DNA from: Arthrobacter sp.
GTDB taxonomy: Bacteria; Actinomycetota; Actinomycetes; Actinomycetales; Micrococcaceae
DNA: 33,989 bases
NCBI GenBank assembly: GCA_031178585.1
Contig: JAPSIT010000012.1
Coordinates: 1 to 33,989 of the forward strand
Direction of reading: 5' to 3'
Shown: piece after piece, positions 14,977 to 24,155 of the stretch
How the letters are laid out: each line of letters begins with the position of its first letter
How positions within the stretch are numbered: position 1 is the stretch's first letter
Position numbers and translations under genes: made by a program
Notes under the pieces: generated by a model
What the model was told of the DNA's origin: nothing
The model's input: only the letters and a program-made list of their open reading frames with translations
Databases searched by the model: none

Positions 14977-15206
14977 TGTTCATCCTCTTCGGATTCAGCA
15001 CCAAAGTTACCGAACTGCCCTCGCGGGCGGCGACCTGCCAGTACTGCGGGGCCTTTGCCCAGCACTACCTGGAAGAGCGCGCCACCAGATTCACGCTGTT
15101 CTTCATCCCCGTCTTCACCACGTCGCGGTCCTACCAGATAACCTGCTCAAACTGCGGGCGCCGGTCAAAAATCAGCAGCCGGCAAAAGAACGCGCTGACG
15201 CGTTAG
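14976..15206 (+). CDS. Small zinc-ribbon protein
   Basis: A 76-residue protein with two CxxC pairs, CQYC (21-24) and CSNC (57-60), forming one four-cysteine zinc ribbon. The opening MFILFGFSTK and the hydrophobic middle LFFIPVFTTSRSYQITC resemble the zinc_ribbon_15 group as I remember it, a widespread family of unknown function. The ATG shares one base with the stop of the SGNH gene (TGATG), so it is coupled to it. A nucleic-acid or protein-binding accessory role is possible but not shown. Confidence 0.78.
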   Translation: MFILFGFSTKVTELPSRAATCQYCGAFAQHYLEERATRFTLFFIPVFTTSRSYQITCSNCGRRSKISSRQKNALTR

Positions 15207-15235
15207 GAACGTCCTGGTCCGCTGGGAACGCCCTG
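15206..15235. repeat. Short direct repeat after the zinc-ribbon gene
   Basis: GGAACGYCCTG occurs at 15206-15216 and 15225-15235 (19-bp period), right after the stop codon and before the convergent selO stop. Confidence 0.5.
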
Positions 15236-15243
15236 CCTGGTCA

Positions 15244-16704
15244 TCAGGTTCCGCAGAACGTGCGGTAAGGCCCAAAGCTCTCCGGTGCAGCAGCGGCGTA
15301 TCGCTCAAGTCCCGGACGCTCGCGGTAGGGAGCGCTTACCGCTTCCACCAGCCGTTCGAACGGACCGAGGTCGCCCCCGACAGCCGCGGAGAGGGCCTCC
15401 TCAACAAGATGGTTGCGGGGGATGTACACGGGGTTGACCTGGTCCATCGAGGCTGCGTCCGGACCCAGTGCGAGCCAGTTCTTCGCCCACTTATCAAAAC
15501 CGGCCGGATCGGTGAACAGGCTCCGCACGGGTTCAGTCTTGCCCCGCGCCGCAAACCCAAGCCTGCGGAAAAACGTTGTGTAGTCAACGCGTCCTTCCTG
15601 AAGAACAGCTACCACGCCGTCCACCACAGGTGAGGTCTCCTCGTCGTCGTGCGCCTGCAGACCGAGCTTTGCCACCATGCCGGCCGACCAGCTGGCACTG
15701 TACTCGGGACGGAACCCACCGAGGGACTCCACCGCCAGCGCAACCGCCTGTTCCTGGTCCTCGTGGATCAGGGGCAGGAGAACCTCGGCAAGCCTGGCCA
15801 GATTCCACTCGGCGACGACGGGCTGGTTGGCGTAGGCGTAGCGGCCGCCTTCGTCGATCGAGCTGTAGACCGTGGCAGGATCGAAAGCTTCCATGAAGGC
15901 ACACGGACCATAGTCGATGGTCTCCCCCGAAATCGTCATGTTGTCGGTGTTCATCACGCCGTGGATGAAGCCCACTAGCATCCATTTCGCCACGAGCGAC
16001 GCCTGGGAGGCTATGACGGCCTCCAAGAGGGCGAGATACGGGTTCTCTGCGTCGGCGGCCGCCGGGTAGTGACGCGTGATGGCGTGGTCGGCGAGTCGGC
16101 GCAGGAGATCAGTGTCATCCGTTGCGCGCGCATACTGGAAGCTGCCGACGCGCAGGTGGCTGCTGGCGACCCTTGCCAGCACTGCCCCCGGCAGCTCTGT
16201 CTCCCGGTACACCGGCTGGCCGGTCGCCACCACGGCCAGGGAACGCGTCGTGGGGATACCCAAGGCGTGCATTGCTTCGCTCACAATATACTCACGCAGC
16301 ATCGGCCCGACGGCGGCGAGGCCGTCGCCTCCCCGGGCGAACGGCGTACGCCCGGAGCCCTTGAGGTGGATGTCCCGCAGGCGCCCGGCAGCGTCGGCAA
16401 CCTCACCGAGCAGGACCGCCCGGCCGTCACCAAGTCGGGGGGTGAACCAGCCGAACTGGTGGCCGGCGTACGCCTGCGCCACGGGCGTCGCTCCATCAGG
16501 AAGACGGTTGCCCGTGAGCAGATGCAGGCCCTCGGGGCCCCTCAGGGCAGCTGGATCGAAACCGAGTTCGGCGGCCAGCGGCTCGTTGAGCACGAGCAGC
16601 CGCGGTTCCGGCACTTCCGCCGCCTGCCAAGGGATGGCCATTTCGGCGAGCTCCCGGGCGAAGCGCCCGCCAAACGTGACCGTTGAAGGGGTTGCGGTAC
16701 TCAT
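15244..16704 (-). CDS. selO: SelO family protein adenylyltransferase (YdiU/UPF0061)
   Basis: A pseudokinase-fold enzyme that transfers AMP to Ser/Thr/Tyr of target proteins; in other bacteria linked to redox stress. 486 residues from the ATG at 16704; a TTG one codon upstream is also open. Family segments include [18 protein letters not shown] (about 79-96), [18 protein letters not shown], the metal/active-site GVMNTDNM (about 249-256) and [13 protein letters not shown]. Cys268 and the near-terminal Cys484 (FCGT end) correspond to the redox disulfide pair described for the E. coli protein. The last residue position is Thr; no selenocysteine is involved. It follows the HAD gene by 41 bases. 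Confidence 0.93.
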   Translation of the reverse strand: MSTATPSTVTFGGRFARELAEMAIPWQAAEVPEPRLLVLNEPLAAELGFDPAALRGPEGLHLLTGNRLPDGATPVAQAYAGHQFGWFTPRLGDGRAVLLGEVADAAGRLRDIHLKGSGRTPFARGGDGLAAVGPMLREYIVSEAMHALGIPTTRSLAVVATGQPVYRETELPGAVLARVASSHLRVGSFQYARATDDTDLLRRLADHAITRHYPAAADAENPYLALLEAVIASQASLVAKWMLVGFIHGVMNTDNMTISGETIDYGPCAFMEAFDPATVYSSIDEGGRYAYANQPVVAEWNLARLAEVLLPLIHEDQEQAVALAVESLGGFRPEYSASWSAGMVAKLGLQAHDDEETSPVVDGVVAVLQEGRVDYTTFFRRLGFAARGKTEPVRSLFTDPAGFDKWAKNWLALGPDAASMDQVNPVYIPRNHLVEEALSAAVGGDLGPFERLVEAVSAPYRERPGLERYAAAAPESFGPYRTFCGT

Positions 16705-16745
16705 CAACCAAGACTACCGGCGGCCTCCGGACCGAGGCCAGAGTG

Positions 16746-17492
16746 CTACGCCTGGACCAGCAGCTCGAGGAGTGTTCCGACCTCGTACCCCTGGTAATCC
16801 GGAGCTGACTCCCCCGTACGGTTCAGCCAGACGCCCACGAGCCCGGCCGCCGTCGAGCCTTCTGCGTCGAGCAGGAGGTTGTCGCCGACGTAAAGCGTGC
16901 TGCCCGGGGAACTGCCCAGCAGCCGCACGCCTTCCAGGTAGATGGCGGGATCGGGTTTCGGCACTCCAACCGTGTCCGTGCCCACGAGCCGGCGGATCCG
17001 TTCCAGCCCGGCGCTGTCGAGCTTGGCGCGCTGGTAGTCATGCACGTTGTTGCTCACGGCACCGTAGGGTATGCCGGCGGCGTCCAGCGCATCCAGCAGC
17101 GGCGGAACGTCCTCGAAGGCCCTGACGTAGCTCGGCTGCAGGCGGGCATAGGAAGTGAGCCAGGTATGGGCTTCGTCGCCTTCGCCGAGGTCGACGCCGA
17201 AATGGCCCAGTGCCGCACGCCCCCGGAGCAGCCGCTGTTCGTTGAAGGTCAGTTCGCCCGCCAAGTAGCGGTCGTAGTAATGCGTGGTTTCGTGCGTGAA
17301 TATCCTGCCGAACCTCTCCCACCCGGCCTGGTCCAGGCCGGGCAGGAGATGTTCGCTCACGTCGCGCAGGGCCGTGGTCATGGAGAAGGCCAGGTCAACC
17401 AGCGTGTCGTCAATATCGAAAAGGACCCCGTCCACCGCGCCGAAGCGGTGATCAAGGACGACGCCGGCTTCCACGCCCGCTTGCCCCTGCAT
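16746..17492 (-). CDS. HAD-superfamily hydrolase
   Basis: Cytoplasmic phosphatase-like protein, 248 residues. Motif I is DIDDTLVD (nucleophile Asp26, acid Asp28), motif II the Ser in AVSNN, motif III the Lys in VPKPDPAIY, motif IV GDNLLLDAEG. The helical cap between motifs I and II is of the C1 type, as in YjjG/phosphoglycolate-phosphatase-like enzymes. The ATG shares one base with the gltX stop (TGATG at 17490-17494), so it is co-translated with gltX. Substrate cannot be deduced; a metabolite or nucleotide clean-up phosphatase is the default guess. Confidence 0.9.
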   Translation of the reverse strand: MQGQAGVEAGVVLDHRFGAVDGVLFDIDDTLVDLAFSMTTALRDVSEHLLPGLDQAGWERFGRIFTHETTHYYDRYLAGELTFNEQRLLRGRAALGHFGVDLGEGDEAHTWLTSYARLQPSYVRAFEDVPPLLDALDAAGIPYGAVSNNVHDYQRAKLDSAGLERIRRLVGTDTVGVPKPDPAIYLEGVRLLGSSPGSTLYVGDNLLLDAEGSTAAGLVGVWLNRTGESAPDYQGYEVGTLLELLVQA

Positions 17493-19015
17493 CAGCCGCG
17501 GAAAGCGCGCAGGCGCGCCAGGGACGATTCCTTGCCCAGGATCACCATGGACTCAAACAGGGGAGGTGAGATACGGCGGCCGGAGACAGCAGTGCGGACC
17601 GGTCCGAACGCCAGCCGCGGCTTAATGCCCAGATCTTCCACAAGCGCCTGCTTCAGGGCCGTCTGGATGTTCTCTGCGCTCCAGTCCTCAAGGGGCTCCA
17701 GCGCTGCCAGCGCGGCGTCGAGCACCTCGTCCAGGTTCTGGGGCAGCCCCTTGCGGGCGTCATCGGCAATGTCGATCGCATCGTCGTTCTTGAAGAGGAA
17801 GGCCAGCATTTCAGGTGCCTCACCCAGCAGGGAGATGCGCTCCTGGATCAGCGGGGCCGCCTCTGCGAGGATCTCCTCCTGGCGCGGGGTCAGGCTGTCC
17901 CCCACGAACCCTGCAGCCTGGAGGTACGGGACCAGCCGGCCGCGGAAATCCTCCGGATCGAGCATGCGGATGTGGGTGCCGTTGATGGCTTCGGCCTTCT
18001 TGATGTCGAAGCGCGCCGGATTGGCCAGGACGTCCTTGACGTCGAAGTTCTCAATCAGCTGGTCCACGGTGAAGATGTCCTCGTCCGCGGACAGGCTCCA
18101 GCCCAGCAGCGAGAGGTAGTTGAGCAGACCCTCGCGGATGAAGCCGCGGTCACGGAGCAAAAAGAGGTTCGACTGCGGATCACGCTTGGAAAGCTTCTTG
18201 TTTCCCTCGCCCATGACATAGGGAAGGTGGCCGAAGACGGGCATGTAGCTCGCCACGCCGATATCCATGAGTGCCCGGATCAGCACGACCTGGCGGGGCG
18301 TGGACGAGAGCAGGTCCTCGCCGCGGAGGACGTGCGTGATGCCCATCAGGGCGTCGTCAACGGGATTGACCAGCGTGTACAGCGGCGAGCCGTCAGCGCG
18401 GACGATGACGTAGTCCGGGATGCTGCCCGCCTTGAAGGTGATCTCGCCGCGCACCAGGTCCGTGAAGGTGACGTCCTCGTCGGGCATGCGAACGCGGAGC
18501 ACGGGTTCGCGGCCCTCGGCCTTGAATGAGGCCACCTGCTCGTCGGACAAGTCGCGGTCGAAGTTGTCGTAGCCCAGCTTGGGGTCACGACCGGCGGCCC
18601 GGTGGCGCGCCTCCACTTCCTCCGGCGAGGAGTAGCACTCGTAGGCGTAGCCGGCCTCGATGAGTTTGGCGACGACGTCCTTGTAGAGGTCCAGGCGCTG
18701 TGACTGGCGGTACGGCTCGTGCGGGCCGCCGACTTCCACGCCTTCTTCCCAGGTGATGCCGAGCCACTTCAGCGCCTCCAGCAGCTGCTGGTAGCTTTCC
18801 TCCGAGTCGCGCGCGGCGTCCGTGTCCTCAATGCGGAACACGAATGTGCCCTTGGTGTGCCGGGCATGTGCCCAGTTGAAGAGGGCCGTGCGGATCAGAC
18901 CGACGTGCGGAGTGCCGGTCGGCGAAGGGCAGAACCGGACACGCACGGGAGTGTCGGCGGTGACTTCACGGAGGGCAGAGCTGGAGACGGCGTTCGACGC
19001 AGAAGGAGTAGTCAT
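17492..19015 (-). CDS. gltX: Glutamyl-tRNA synthetase
   Basis: Class I synthetase that charges tRNA-Glu with glutamate. 507 residues. [11 protein letters not shown] (30-40) holds the HIGH-equivalent HVGL; KLSKRD is the KMSKS-equivalent; FVFRIEDTD is the conserved catalytic strand. The ATG at 19015 has a GGAG ribosome binding site about six bases upstream. Actinobacteria generally lack GlnRS, so this enzyme is expected to be non-discriminating and also mischarge tRNA-Gln for amidation by GatCAB; both cognate tRNAs lie about 4 kb away in this window. The HAD gene is coupled downstream. Confidence 0.96.
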   Translation of the reverse strand: MTTPSASNAVSSSALREVTADTPVRVRFCPSPTGTPHVGLIRTALFNWAHARHTKGTFVFRIEDTDAARDSEESYQQLLEALKWLGITWEEGVEVGGPHEPYRQSQRLDLYKDVVAKLIEAGYAYECYSSPEEVEARHRAAGRDPKLGYDNFDRDLSDEQVASFKAEGREPVLRVRMPDEDVTFTDLVRGEITFKAGSIPDYVIVRADGSPLYTLVNPVDDALMGITHVLRGEDLLSSTPRQVVLIRALMDIGVASYMPVFGHLPYVMGEGNKKLSKRDPQSNLFLLRDRGFIREGLLNYLSLLGWSLSADEDIFTVDQLIENFDVKDVLANPARFDIKKAEAINGTHIRMLDPEDFRGRLVPYLQAAGFVGDSLTPRQEEILAEAAPLIQERISLLGEAPEMLAFLFKNDDAIDIADDARKGLPQNLDEVLDAALAALEPLEDWSAENIQTALKQALVEDLGIKPRLAFGPVRTAVSGRRISPPLFESMVILGKESSLARLRAFRG

Positions 19016-19086
19016 AGTGACTCCAACTTTACCGCCTGACCGTTCACCGGTTTCGACGGCGGTCCCTCCGCCGGCGCGGCCGGTAC

Positions 19087-19124
19087 AGGAACGCCGCCAC
19101 GCGGTTTCACGCGGCGGCCTTCCT
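19087..19124 (-). terminator. Hairpin between the FAH gene and gltX
   Basis: AGGAA (87-91) and TTCCT (120-124) close a long imperfect stem with a perfect GCCGCC/GGCGGC core. There is no following T-run on the minus strand, so it may be a weak terminator or an RNA-stabilising hairpin of the FAH transcript. Confidence 0.5.
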
Positions 19125-19162
19125 GTTGGGTTGCGTTGCTGAATCTCCGCTAAAGCGGGCGG

Positions 19163-19939
19163 CTAGCGGCGGACTACTGGGTTGGAGAGCCGGCCGATGC
19201 CTTCGATTTCCACCTCAAACCGGTCGCCGGCCTGTACAAGGTCGACGCCGGCAGGAGTTCCGGTCATGATGACGTCCCCGGGCAGCAGTGTGAACGCGCT
19301 GGAGACGATGGACACGAGCTCCCGGACGCCGCGGATCATCTGGTTGGTGCTGCCGTCCTGGCGGAGTTCGCCGTTCAGCCGGCCCTTGATGGCAAGGTCC
19401 TCGGGGTCAAGGTCAGTTTCGATCCAGGGACCCAGCGGAGCGGATGTGTCGAACCCCTTGGCCCGCGCCCACTGCAGGTCTGTCTTCTGGACGTCGCGGG
19501 CGGTGAGGTCATTGCCGCAGGTATATCCGAAAATGACGTCGTCCGCGCGCTCTTCCGGCACGTCCTTGCAGATCCTGCCGATCACGACGCAGAGTTCGGC
19601 CTCGTAGGAGATCTCCTCAGAGAACTCGGGAAGAACGATGGGATCGTTGGGGCCGATGACGGATGTGTTGGGCTTCAAGAACAGCAGCGGGTGCTGGGGC
19701 ACCTCGTTGCCAAGTTCACGGGCGTGCTCGGTGAAATTCCGCCCCACGCCGATCACCTTGCTGCGGGGAATGATGGGCGCCAGCAGCCGGACGTCCTCCA
19801 GTCTGTGGCGGAGATGGGTACGCTCCACGCCGTTGAAGAACGGGTCGCCGTTGATGACAGTGATTTCCTCACTGCCTGGCTCGCCTTCAACGACGCCGTA
19901 GAGGGGATCAGAATCGACTACAAACCGGGCAATACGCAT
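19163..19939 (-). CDS. Fumarylacetoacetate hydrolase family protein
   Basis: 258 residues, the compact FAH fold found in fumarylpyruvate hydrolases, HHDD isomerases and oxaloacetate decarboxylases. The metal ligands are seen as E-x-E in SYEAELCVVIG (Glu113, Glu115) and Asp144 in GYTCGNDLTARD; the catalytic region VGRNFTEHARELG and the C-terminal PGDVIMTGTPAGV are typical. It is cytoplasmic, Mg/Mn dependent by family. No aromatic-degradation gene lies nearby; it sits between gltX and an MBL hydrolase, a housekeeping context that favours a general role such as acylpyruvate or oxaloacetate clean-up. The exact substrate is open. Confidence 0.9.
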   Translation of the reverse strand: MRIARFVVDSDPLYGVVEGEPGSEEITVINGDPFFNGVERTHLRHRLEDVRLLAPIIPRSKVIGVGRNFTEHARELGNEVPQHPLLFLKPNTSVIGPNDPIVLPEFSEEISYEAELCVVIGRICKDVPEERADDVIFGYTCGNDLTARDVQKTDLQWARAKGFDTSAPLGPWIETDLDPEDLAIKGRLNGELRQDGSTNQMIRGVRELVSIVSSAFTLLPGDVIMTGTPAGVDLVQAGDRFEVEIEGIGRLSNPVVRR

Positions 19940-19975
19940 GGTCCCAAGCCTACTTGGTCCATGCCGTCCCCTTCG

Positions 19976-20776
19976 TCAGGCCGGTTCCCGGAGGGAGCGG
20001 AGGTAGTCCAGCTGGGCTGCCACGGAGTTCTCTGCCGCCCGGCGTACAGACGCGTCGACGTCCGCGTAAACGACGTCGGCGACCTGCGGCACGCCGGCGT
20101 CAGGTCCAAGCTGCGCGAGGGCGGCGCGGATCTGCGAGAGGCGGTCCAGTCTGTGGCTGCGGTAGGCGCGGACTACGGCGTCCAGCGCGGGCAGGACAGG
20201 GCCGTGGGCGGGAAGCACCGTGGCAGGTCCCAGTATTTCGAGCCGGTCCAGAGAGGCCAGGTAATCGCCGAGGCGGCCGTCCGGGTGGTCCAGCACAGTG
20301 GTTCCGCGGCCCAGGATGGTGTCGCCGGTAAGCACGGATCCCGCGGGGCCGTCGAGGGGCAGGTGAAAGCAGACGGAATCGGACGTGTGTCCCGGTGTGG
20401 CGACCACCCTGACCTCCGTTCCGGCGGCAGAGATGACTTCGCCGGGCTGGAGCGGTGGTTCTCCGATGCAGTGGCGGGGATCGCCGGCACGGACCGGTGC
20501 CCCCGTCAGTTCGTGGAGACGCGCTGCTCCGGCCGTATGGTCGGCATGGCGGTGCGTGATCAGGATCAGCTCGACGGGGCCGGCGGCCAGCGCAAGCTCT
20601 TGGAGATGCTTCTCGTCGAGCGGGCCTGGATCCACCACGGCCGCTCCGGGATGCCCTGCCGCAGCTATCAGGTAGGAGTTGGTCCCGTCCAGGCTCATGG
20701 GCCCCGGATTAGGCGCAAGCCTCAAGCGGGTCAACTCGGTGCAGCGAACCAGGGCGGAGGAATTTTCAGCTGTCAC
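19976..20776 (-). CDS. MBL-fold metallohydrolase (LACTB2-like)
   Basis: 266 residues. The metal motif is THRHADH (His75, His77, Asp79, His80), with later ligands in ATPGHTSDS and TGDTILG and a final His in LPAHGP. The N-terminal NPGPMSLDGTNSYLI and the helical C-terminal part resemble the LACTB2/glyoxalase-II-like group, which includes RNases and thioester hydrolases. The start is a GTG at 20776 with a weak GGA-type ribosome binding site. It ends 36 bases before the FAH gene, so the two may share a transcript. Function beyond hydrolase is not predictable. Confidence 0.88.
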   Translation of the reverse strand: MTAENSSALVRCTELTRLRLAPNPGPMSLDGTNSYLIAAAGHPGAAVVDPGPLDEKHLQELALAAGPVELILITHRHADHTAGAARLHELTGAPVRAGDPRHCIGEPPLQPGEVISAAGTEVRVVATPGHTSDSVCFHLPLDGPAGSVLTGDTILGRGTTVLDHPDGRLGDYLASLDRLEILGPATVLPAHGPVLPALDAVVRAYRSHRLDRLSQIRAALAQLGPDAGVPQVADVVYADVDASVRRAAENSVAAQLDYLRSLREPA

Positions 20777-20838
20777 CGTTCCATCTTCGCATCACTCCCC
20801 CGCCCGGCAAGGGAAGGATGGCCACACACATGCGAAAC

Positions 20839-20860
20839 GGCCCCGCCCAAGGGCGGGGCC
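20839..20860 (-). terminator. Terminator hairpin after ilvE
   Basis: A perfect 10-bp GC stem (20839-20848 with 20851-20860, loop AA) lies 66 bases beyond the ilvE stop. On the minus strand it is followed by GTTTCGCATG, the same tail seen after the leuCD hairpin. Confidence 0.8.
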
Positions 20861-20925
20861 GCCGTCGTACGCTCTTTGGCCGGTGCCCCAAGTGTCCGTT
20901 CCCGCGCTGGATGCGGGGGCGGCGG

Positions 20926-22038
20926 CTAGGCGAGCCGGGTGAGCCAGCCGTGCTTGTCCTCGACCTTGCCGGTCTGGATTCCCAGGAGCTGTTCGCGGAT
21001 GGCCATGGTGGTTTCGCCCGCCTTCGCGTCCTCCGCGCCGATGAACTCCGTCTCGTCCCTCAGGACCCCGATCGGAGTGATCACCGCGGCTGTGCCGCAC
21101 GCGAAGACCTCGGCGACGTCGCCCGAGGCAACGCCGTCGCGCCATTCGTCGAGCGTTATTTTGCGCTCTGCAACCTCCCGGCCCATATCCTTGGCGACCT
21201 GGATGATGGAGGACCTGGTGACGCCCTCCAGAATGGTGCCGGTGAGGGCCGGAGTGACAAGCGAACCGTCCTTCATGACGAAGAAGACGTTCATGCCGCC
21301 GAGTTCCTCAACGGCGTTGTCGTTGAACTGGTCGAGGAACAGGACCTGCTTGCAGCCGTTGGCCTCGGCCTCCTGCTGGGCGATCAACGATGCCGCGTAG
21401 TTGCCGCCGCACTTGGCCGCGCCGGTGCCGCCACGGCCTGCCCGCGCATAGTTGCGGGAGATCCAGATCGAAACCGGCTTGACCTCGCCGCCGAAGTAGT
21501 TGCCGACGGGCGAGGCGATGACCCGGAAGGACACCTCGCGGGCGGCCCGGACCCCCAGGAACGCCTCCGTGGCGATCATGAACGGACGGAGGTAGAGCGC
21601 TTCACCGTCCCCCGACGGGACCCAGTCCTTGTCCATGCTGACGAGTTCGCGGATCGCGCCGAGGAAGTATTCGGCCGGCAGCTCCGGGAGGGCAAGACGG
21701 CGGGCCGACTGGTTCAGGCGTGCCGCGTTAGCCTCCGGACGGAATGTCCAGACGGTGCCGTCAGCATGGCGGTAGGCCTTCAGGCCCTCGAAAATCTCCT
21801 GGCCGTAATGCAGCACAGCGGCAGAAGGGTCGAGCATGATGGGCCCGTAGGCCTCGATCCGGGCACTGTGCCAGCCGCCGTTCCCGTGCTCGTCCACCTT
21901 GTAGTCAACGACCGCGGTGTGGTCGGTGAAGTAGTTGCCGAATCCCGGGTTCGCCAGGATGGCTGCACGCTCTTCAGCGGACTTCGGGGTTGCCGAGGGC
22001 TGCTGGGTGAATTCGACGCCATGGGCAGTCTGAGTCAT
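20926..22038 (-). CDS. ilvE: Branched-chain amino acid aminotransferase
   Basis: PLP-dependent fold-type IV enzyme that performs the last transamination in valine, leucine and isoleucine synthesis. 370 residues, matching the longer class II BCAT form of actinobacteria. The PLP lysine is in GTGAAKCGGNYAAS (Lys209); YGQEIFEGLKAYR (78-90) and FACGTAAVITPIG are family segments. The ATG at 22038 has a strong GGAGG ribosome binding site. It lies 101 bases after leuB on the same strand; the gap contains a small hairpin (22072-22093) without a T-run, so transcription from leuB into ilvE is possible. Confidence 0.96.
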   Translation of the reverse strand: MTQTAHGVEFTQQPSATPKSAEERAAILANPGFGNYFTDHTAVVDYKVDEHGNGGWHSARIEAYGPIMLDPSAAVLHYGQEIFEGLKAYRHADGTVWTFRPEANAARLNQSARRLALPELPAEYFLGAIRELVSMDKDWVPSGDGEALYLRPFMIATEAFLGVRAAREVSFRVIASPVGNYFGGEVKPVSIWISRNYARAGRGGTGAAKCGGNYAASLIAQQEAEANGCKQVLFLDQFNDNAVEELGGMNVFFVMKDGSLVTPALTGTILEGVTRSSIIQVAKDMGREVAERKITLDEWRDGVASGDVAEVFACGTAAVITPIGVLRDETEFIGAEDAKAGETTMAIREQLLGIQTGKVEDKHGWLTRLA

Positions 22039-22139
22039 GGTTCCTCCACGGTCGGCTGCCTGGCAGGTGAACGTGGTTCAGCATCGGACCACGGCAGCAA
22101 ATTGGTGATTCAGGACAAGCTTACGCCTGCTGTGCGGGG

Positions 22140-23192
22140 CTAAACGGCCGCGGCGATGGCGTCGCCAACAGTGCTGGTGCCCCGTACTTCGCCGTTCCGG
22201 CTTTCAATGTCGGCCGCAACCGCTGCCTCGATCTTCCGTGCCGCGCCTGCATAGCCCAGGTGGTCCAGCAGCAGCGCCGCCGAGAGGATGGCAGCCGTGG
22301 GGTCCGCCTTCTGCTGCCCCGCGATGTCCGGCGCCGAACCGTGGACCGGCTCGAACATGGACGGGGCGGTGCGGTCCATGTTGATGTTGCCGGAGGCTGC
22401 GAGTCCAATGCCGCCAGTGATGGCCGCGGCCAGGTCCGTGATGATGTCGCCGAAGAGGTTGTCGGTGACGATCACATCAAAGCGCGCCGGGTCGGTGACC
22501 ATGAAAATGGTGGCGGCGTCGATGTGCAGGTAGTCGTGGGTGACCTCGGGGAACTCCTGTGCCACAGCCTCCACCGTGCGCTTCCACAGGTGGCCCGCAT
22601 AGACGAGCACGTTGTGCTTGTGGACCAGCGTCACCTTCTTGCGCGGCCGCTCGCTGGCACGCCGGAAGGCATCCCGGACCACCCTTTCCACGCCGTGGGC
22701 GGTGTTCAGCGACACCTCCGTGGCCACTTCGTGCGGCGTTCCGCCGCGCAGCGTACCGCCGTTGCCCACATAAGGACCCTCGGTGCCTTCGCGGACCACG
22801 ATGAAGTCGATGTCTCCGGGGTTGGAAAGCGGGCTGCCCACCGTGCCGTAGAGCCTTGACGGGCGCAGGTTCACGTAGTGGTCAAGGCTGAACCGCAGCT
22901 TCAGGAGCATTTCCCGCTCAATGATGCCGGAGGGAATCCGCGTGTCGCCCGGCGCGGCACCGACGGCACCGAACAGGATGGCGTCGCGCGTCCGCAGGTC
23001 TTCCAGAACCTCGTCGGGGAGCGTCTCGCCGGTCTCGAGCCAGTGCTGTGCGCCAAGCTTGTAGTGGGTCTGTTCGAGGGTAACGCCTTCGGCGGCGACG
23101 ACTTTCTCGAGGACCTTGATGGCCTCGGCGGTGACCTCGGGGCCGATGCCGTCGCCCGGAATAACAGCAAGATTAATCGTTGATGCGCTCAT
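22140..23192 (-). CDS. leuB: 3-isopropylmalate dehydrogenase
   Basis: NAD-dependent oxidative decarboxylation of 3-isopropylmalate, the third leucine-specific step. 350 residues from the ATG at 23192, giving [20 protein letters not shown]; an upstream GTG at 23240 only adds an unlikely 16-residue leader. Visible features are PGDGIGPEV (12-20), the substrate loop in [19 protein letters not shown], and [18 protein letters not shown] with the Mg-binding aspartates. The N-terminal spacing matches the short actinobacterial LeuB type. It lies between the sortase gene and ilvE, all on the minus strand. Confidence 0.95.
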   Translation of the reverse strand: MSASTINLAVIPGDGIGPEVTAEAIKVLEKVVAAEGVTLEQTHYKLGAQHWLETGETLPDEVLEDLRTRDAILFGAVGAAPGDTRIPSGIIEREMLLKLRFSLDHYVNLRPSRLYGTVGSPLSNPGDIDFIVVREGTEGPYVGNGGTLRGGTPHEVATEVSLNTAHGVERVVRDAFRRASERPRKKVTLVHKHNVLVYAGHLWKRTVEAVAQEFPEVTHDYLHIDAATIFMVTDPARFDVIVTDNLFGDIITDLAAAITGGIGLAASGNINMDRTAPSMFEPVHGSAPDIAGQQKADPTAAILSAALLLDHLGYAGAARKIEAAVAADIESRNGEVRGTSTVGDAIAAAV

Positions 23193-23280
23193 GTTTTTCA
23201 GGGTAGCCAAGCTATCCACATTCTGGGCAAAGCGTCCCACAATCCGGACGCAAAGCCGCTTCGCCTTCTGGCCCGCGCGG

Positions 23281-24081
23281 CTACTTTCCCTTAGCGGGTG
23301 ACGCCACGAGGGCCACGTTCTTGCCCCACAGGTCCTCCGTGTAGCAGCTGATGAGGACCAGCCGGTTTGGAACGACGTCCCAGATGGAGCTGTCCTTCAG
23401 GCTTGATTTCATATAGGTGGCGACGGAGTCCACCTGGTACACCAGCTTGGCCTTTGAAGTCACGACGGTAAAAACGTCGCCCGGCGCGGCGGATGAACTC
23501 AAGTGATTGAACGGCGCGTCCTGGCCTTCCCAACTGTGCCCGATGACGTACGTCGTGTTCACCGATCCGGTCCCCGGCCGGCCGAAGGGCGTGAGCCAGT
23601 AGCCGTCCATGGTTTCAGGGGGCACAATCGACCTGCCCGCAGTGTCGTTGCCGTCCGGTTTCAGGGGGTGCACCACCACATCCATGCCGGCGGCGGGATA
23701 GATGATGCGTTGCGGCGGCGCGGCTGTGACCACCACCGGTTTGGGCGCTGCGGCTTTGGCAGTTGCCGCCGTGCCCGCGGCAGGCACCCTAACAGCCGCG
23801 GACGCGTTGCCGGCGGCGGGCGAGGTCGCTCCCGGCTGTCCCCCAGCAGGCTGTACAGGTTGGAGCGGGTGGGGGAACTGGGTAATGGGGGCGGCCGGGG
23901 AGTACCGGACCGCCGGGCCGGTCCCGGCGGCGCCATGCCCCGCCCCTGCGGCGCCGTAGGTGAGCCACGCTGCCAGCATCCCTAGGCAGCAAAATGACAG
24001 GATCAAAAGGTCGGCATAGCCCAACAGCAGCCTGCGGCCGCCGGCGGACCGGGACTGCCTGGTCCCGAGGTGTTTGGGCAT
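23281..24081 (-). CDS. Sortase-domain protein (class E/F-like)
   Basis: A 266-residue membrane-anchored transpeptidase candidate. One membrane segment near 23-42 is followed by an Ala/Pro/Gly-rich linker (about 43-125) and a sortase domain. Catalytic His182 is in YVIGHSW and Cys246 in [10 protein letters not shown]. After the cysteine the sequence to the end contains lysines but no arginine, although the third catalytic residue is normally an Arg there (RDNVVV-type in class F); Arg240 precedes the Cys. The ATG at 24081 has an ideal AAGGAG ribosome binding site. It follows the surface protein by 74 bases, so that protein is the obvious substrate candidate. Confidence 0.85.
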   Translation of the reverse strand: MPKHLGTRQSRSAGGRRLLLGYADLLILSFCCLGMLAAWLTYGAAGAGHGAAGTGPAVRYSPAAPITQFPHPLQPVQPAGGQPGATSPAAGNASAAVRVPAAGTAATAKAAAPKPVVVTAAPPQRIIYPAAGMDVVVHPLKPDGNDTAGRSIVPPETMDGYWLTPFGRPGTGSVNTTYVIGHSWEGQDAPFNHLSSSAAPGDVFTVVTSKAKLVYQVDSVATYMKSSLKDSSIWDVVPNRLVLISCYTEDLWGKNVALVASPAKGK

Positions 24082-24155
24082 GTCATTCTCCTTCGAACGG
24101 ATTCAGGAAGAGCGGGTGCCACGTCCAGCCCGTGACACCCGCCAATCCCTGTTGC

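Noticed and set aside
13600..15240. Integrated element at the tRNA genes
   Set aside because: No integrase, no repeated tRNA 3' end acting as attR, and base composition of the operon matches its surroundings.
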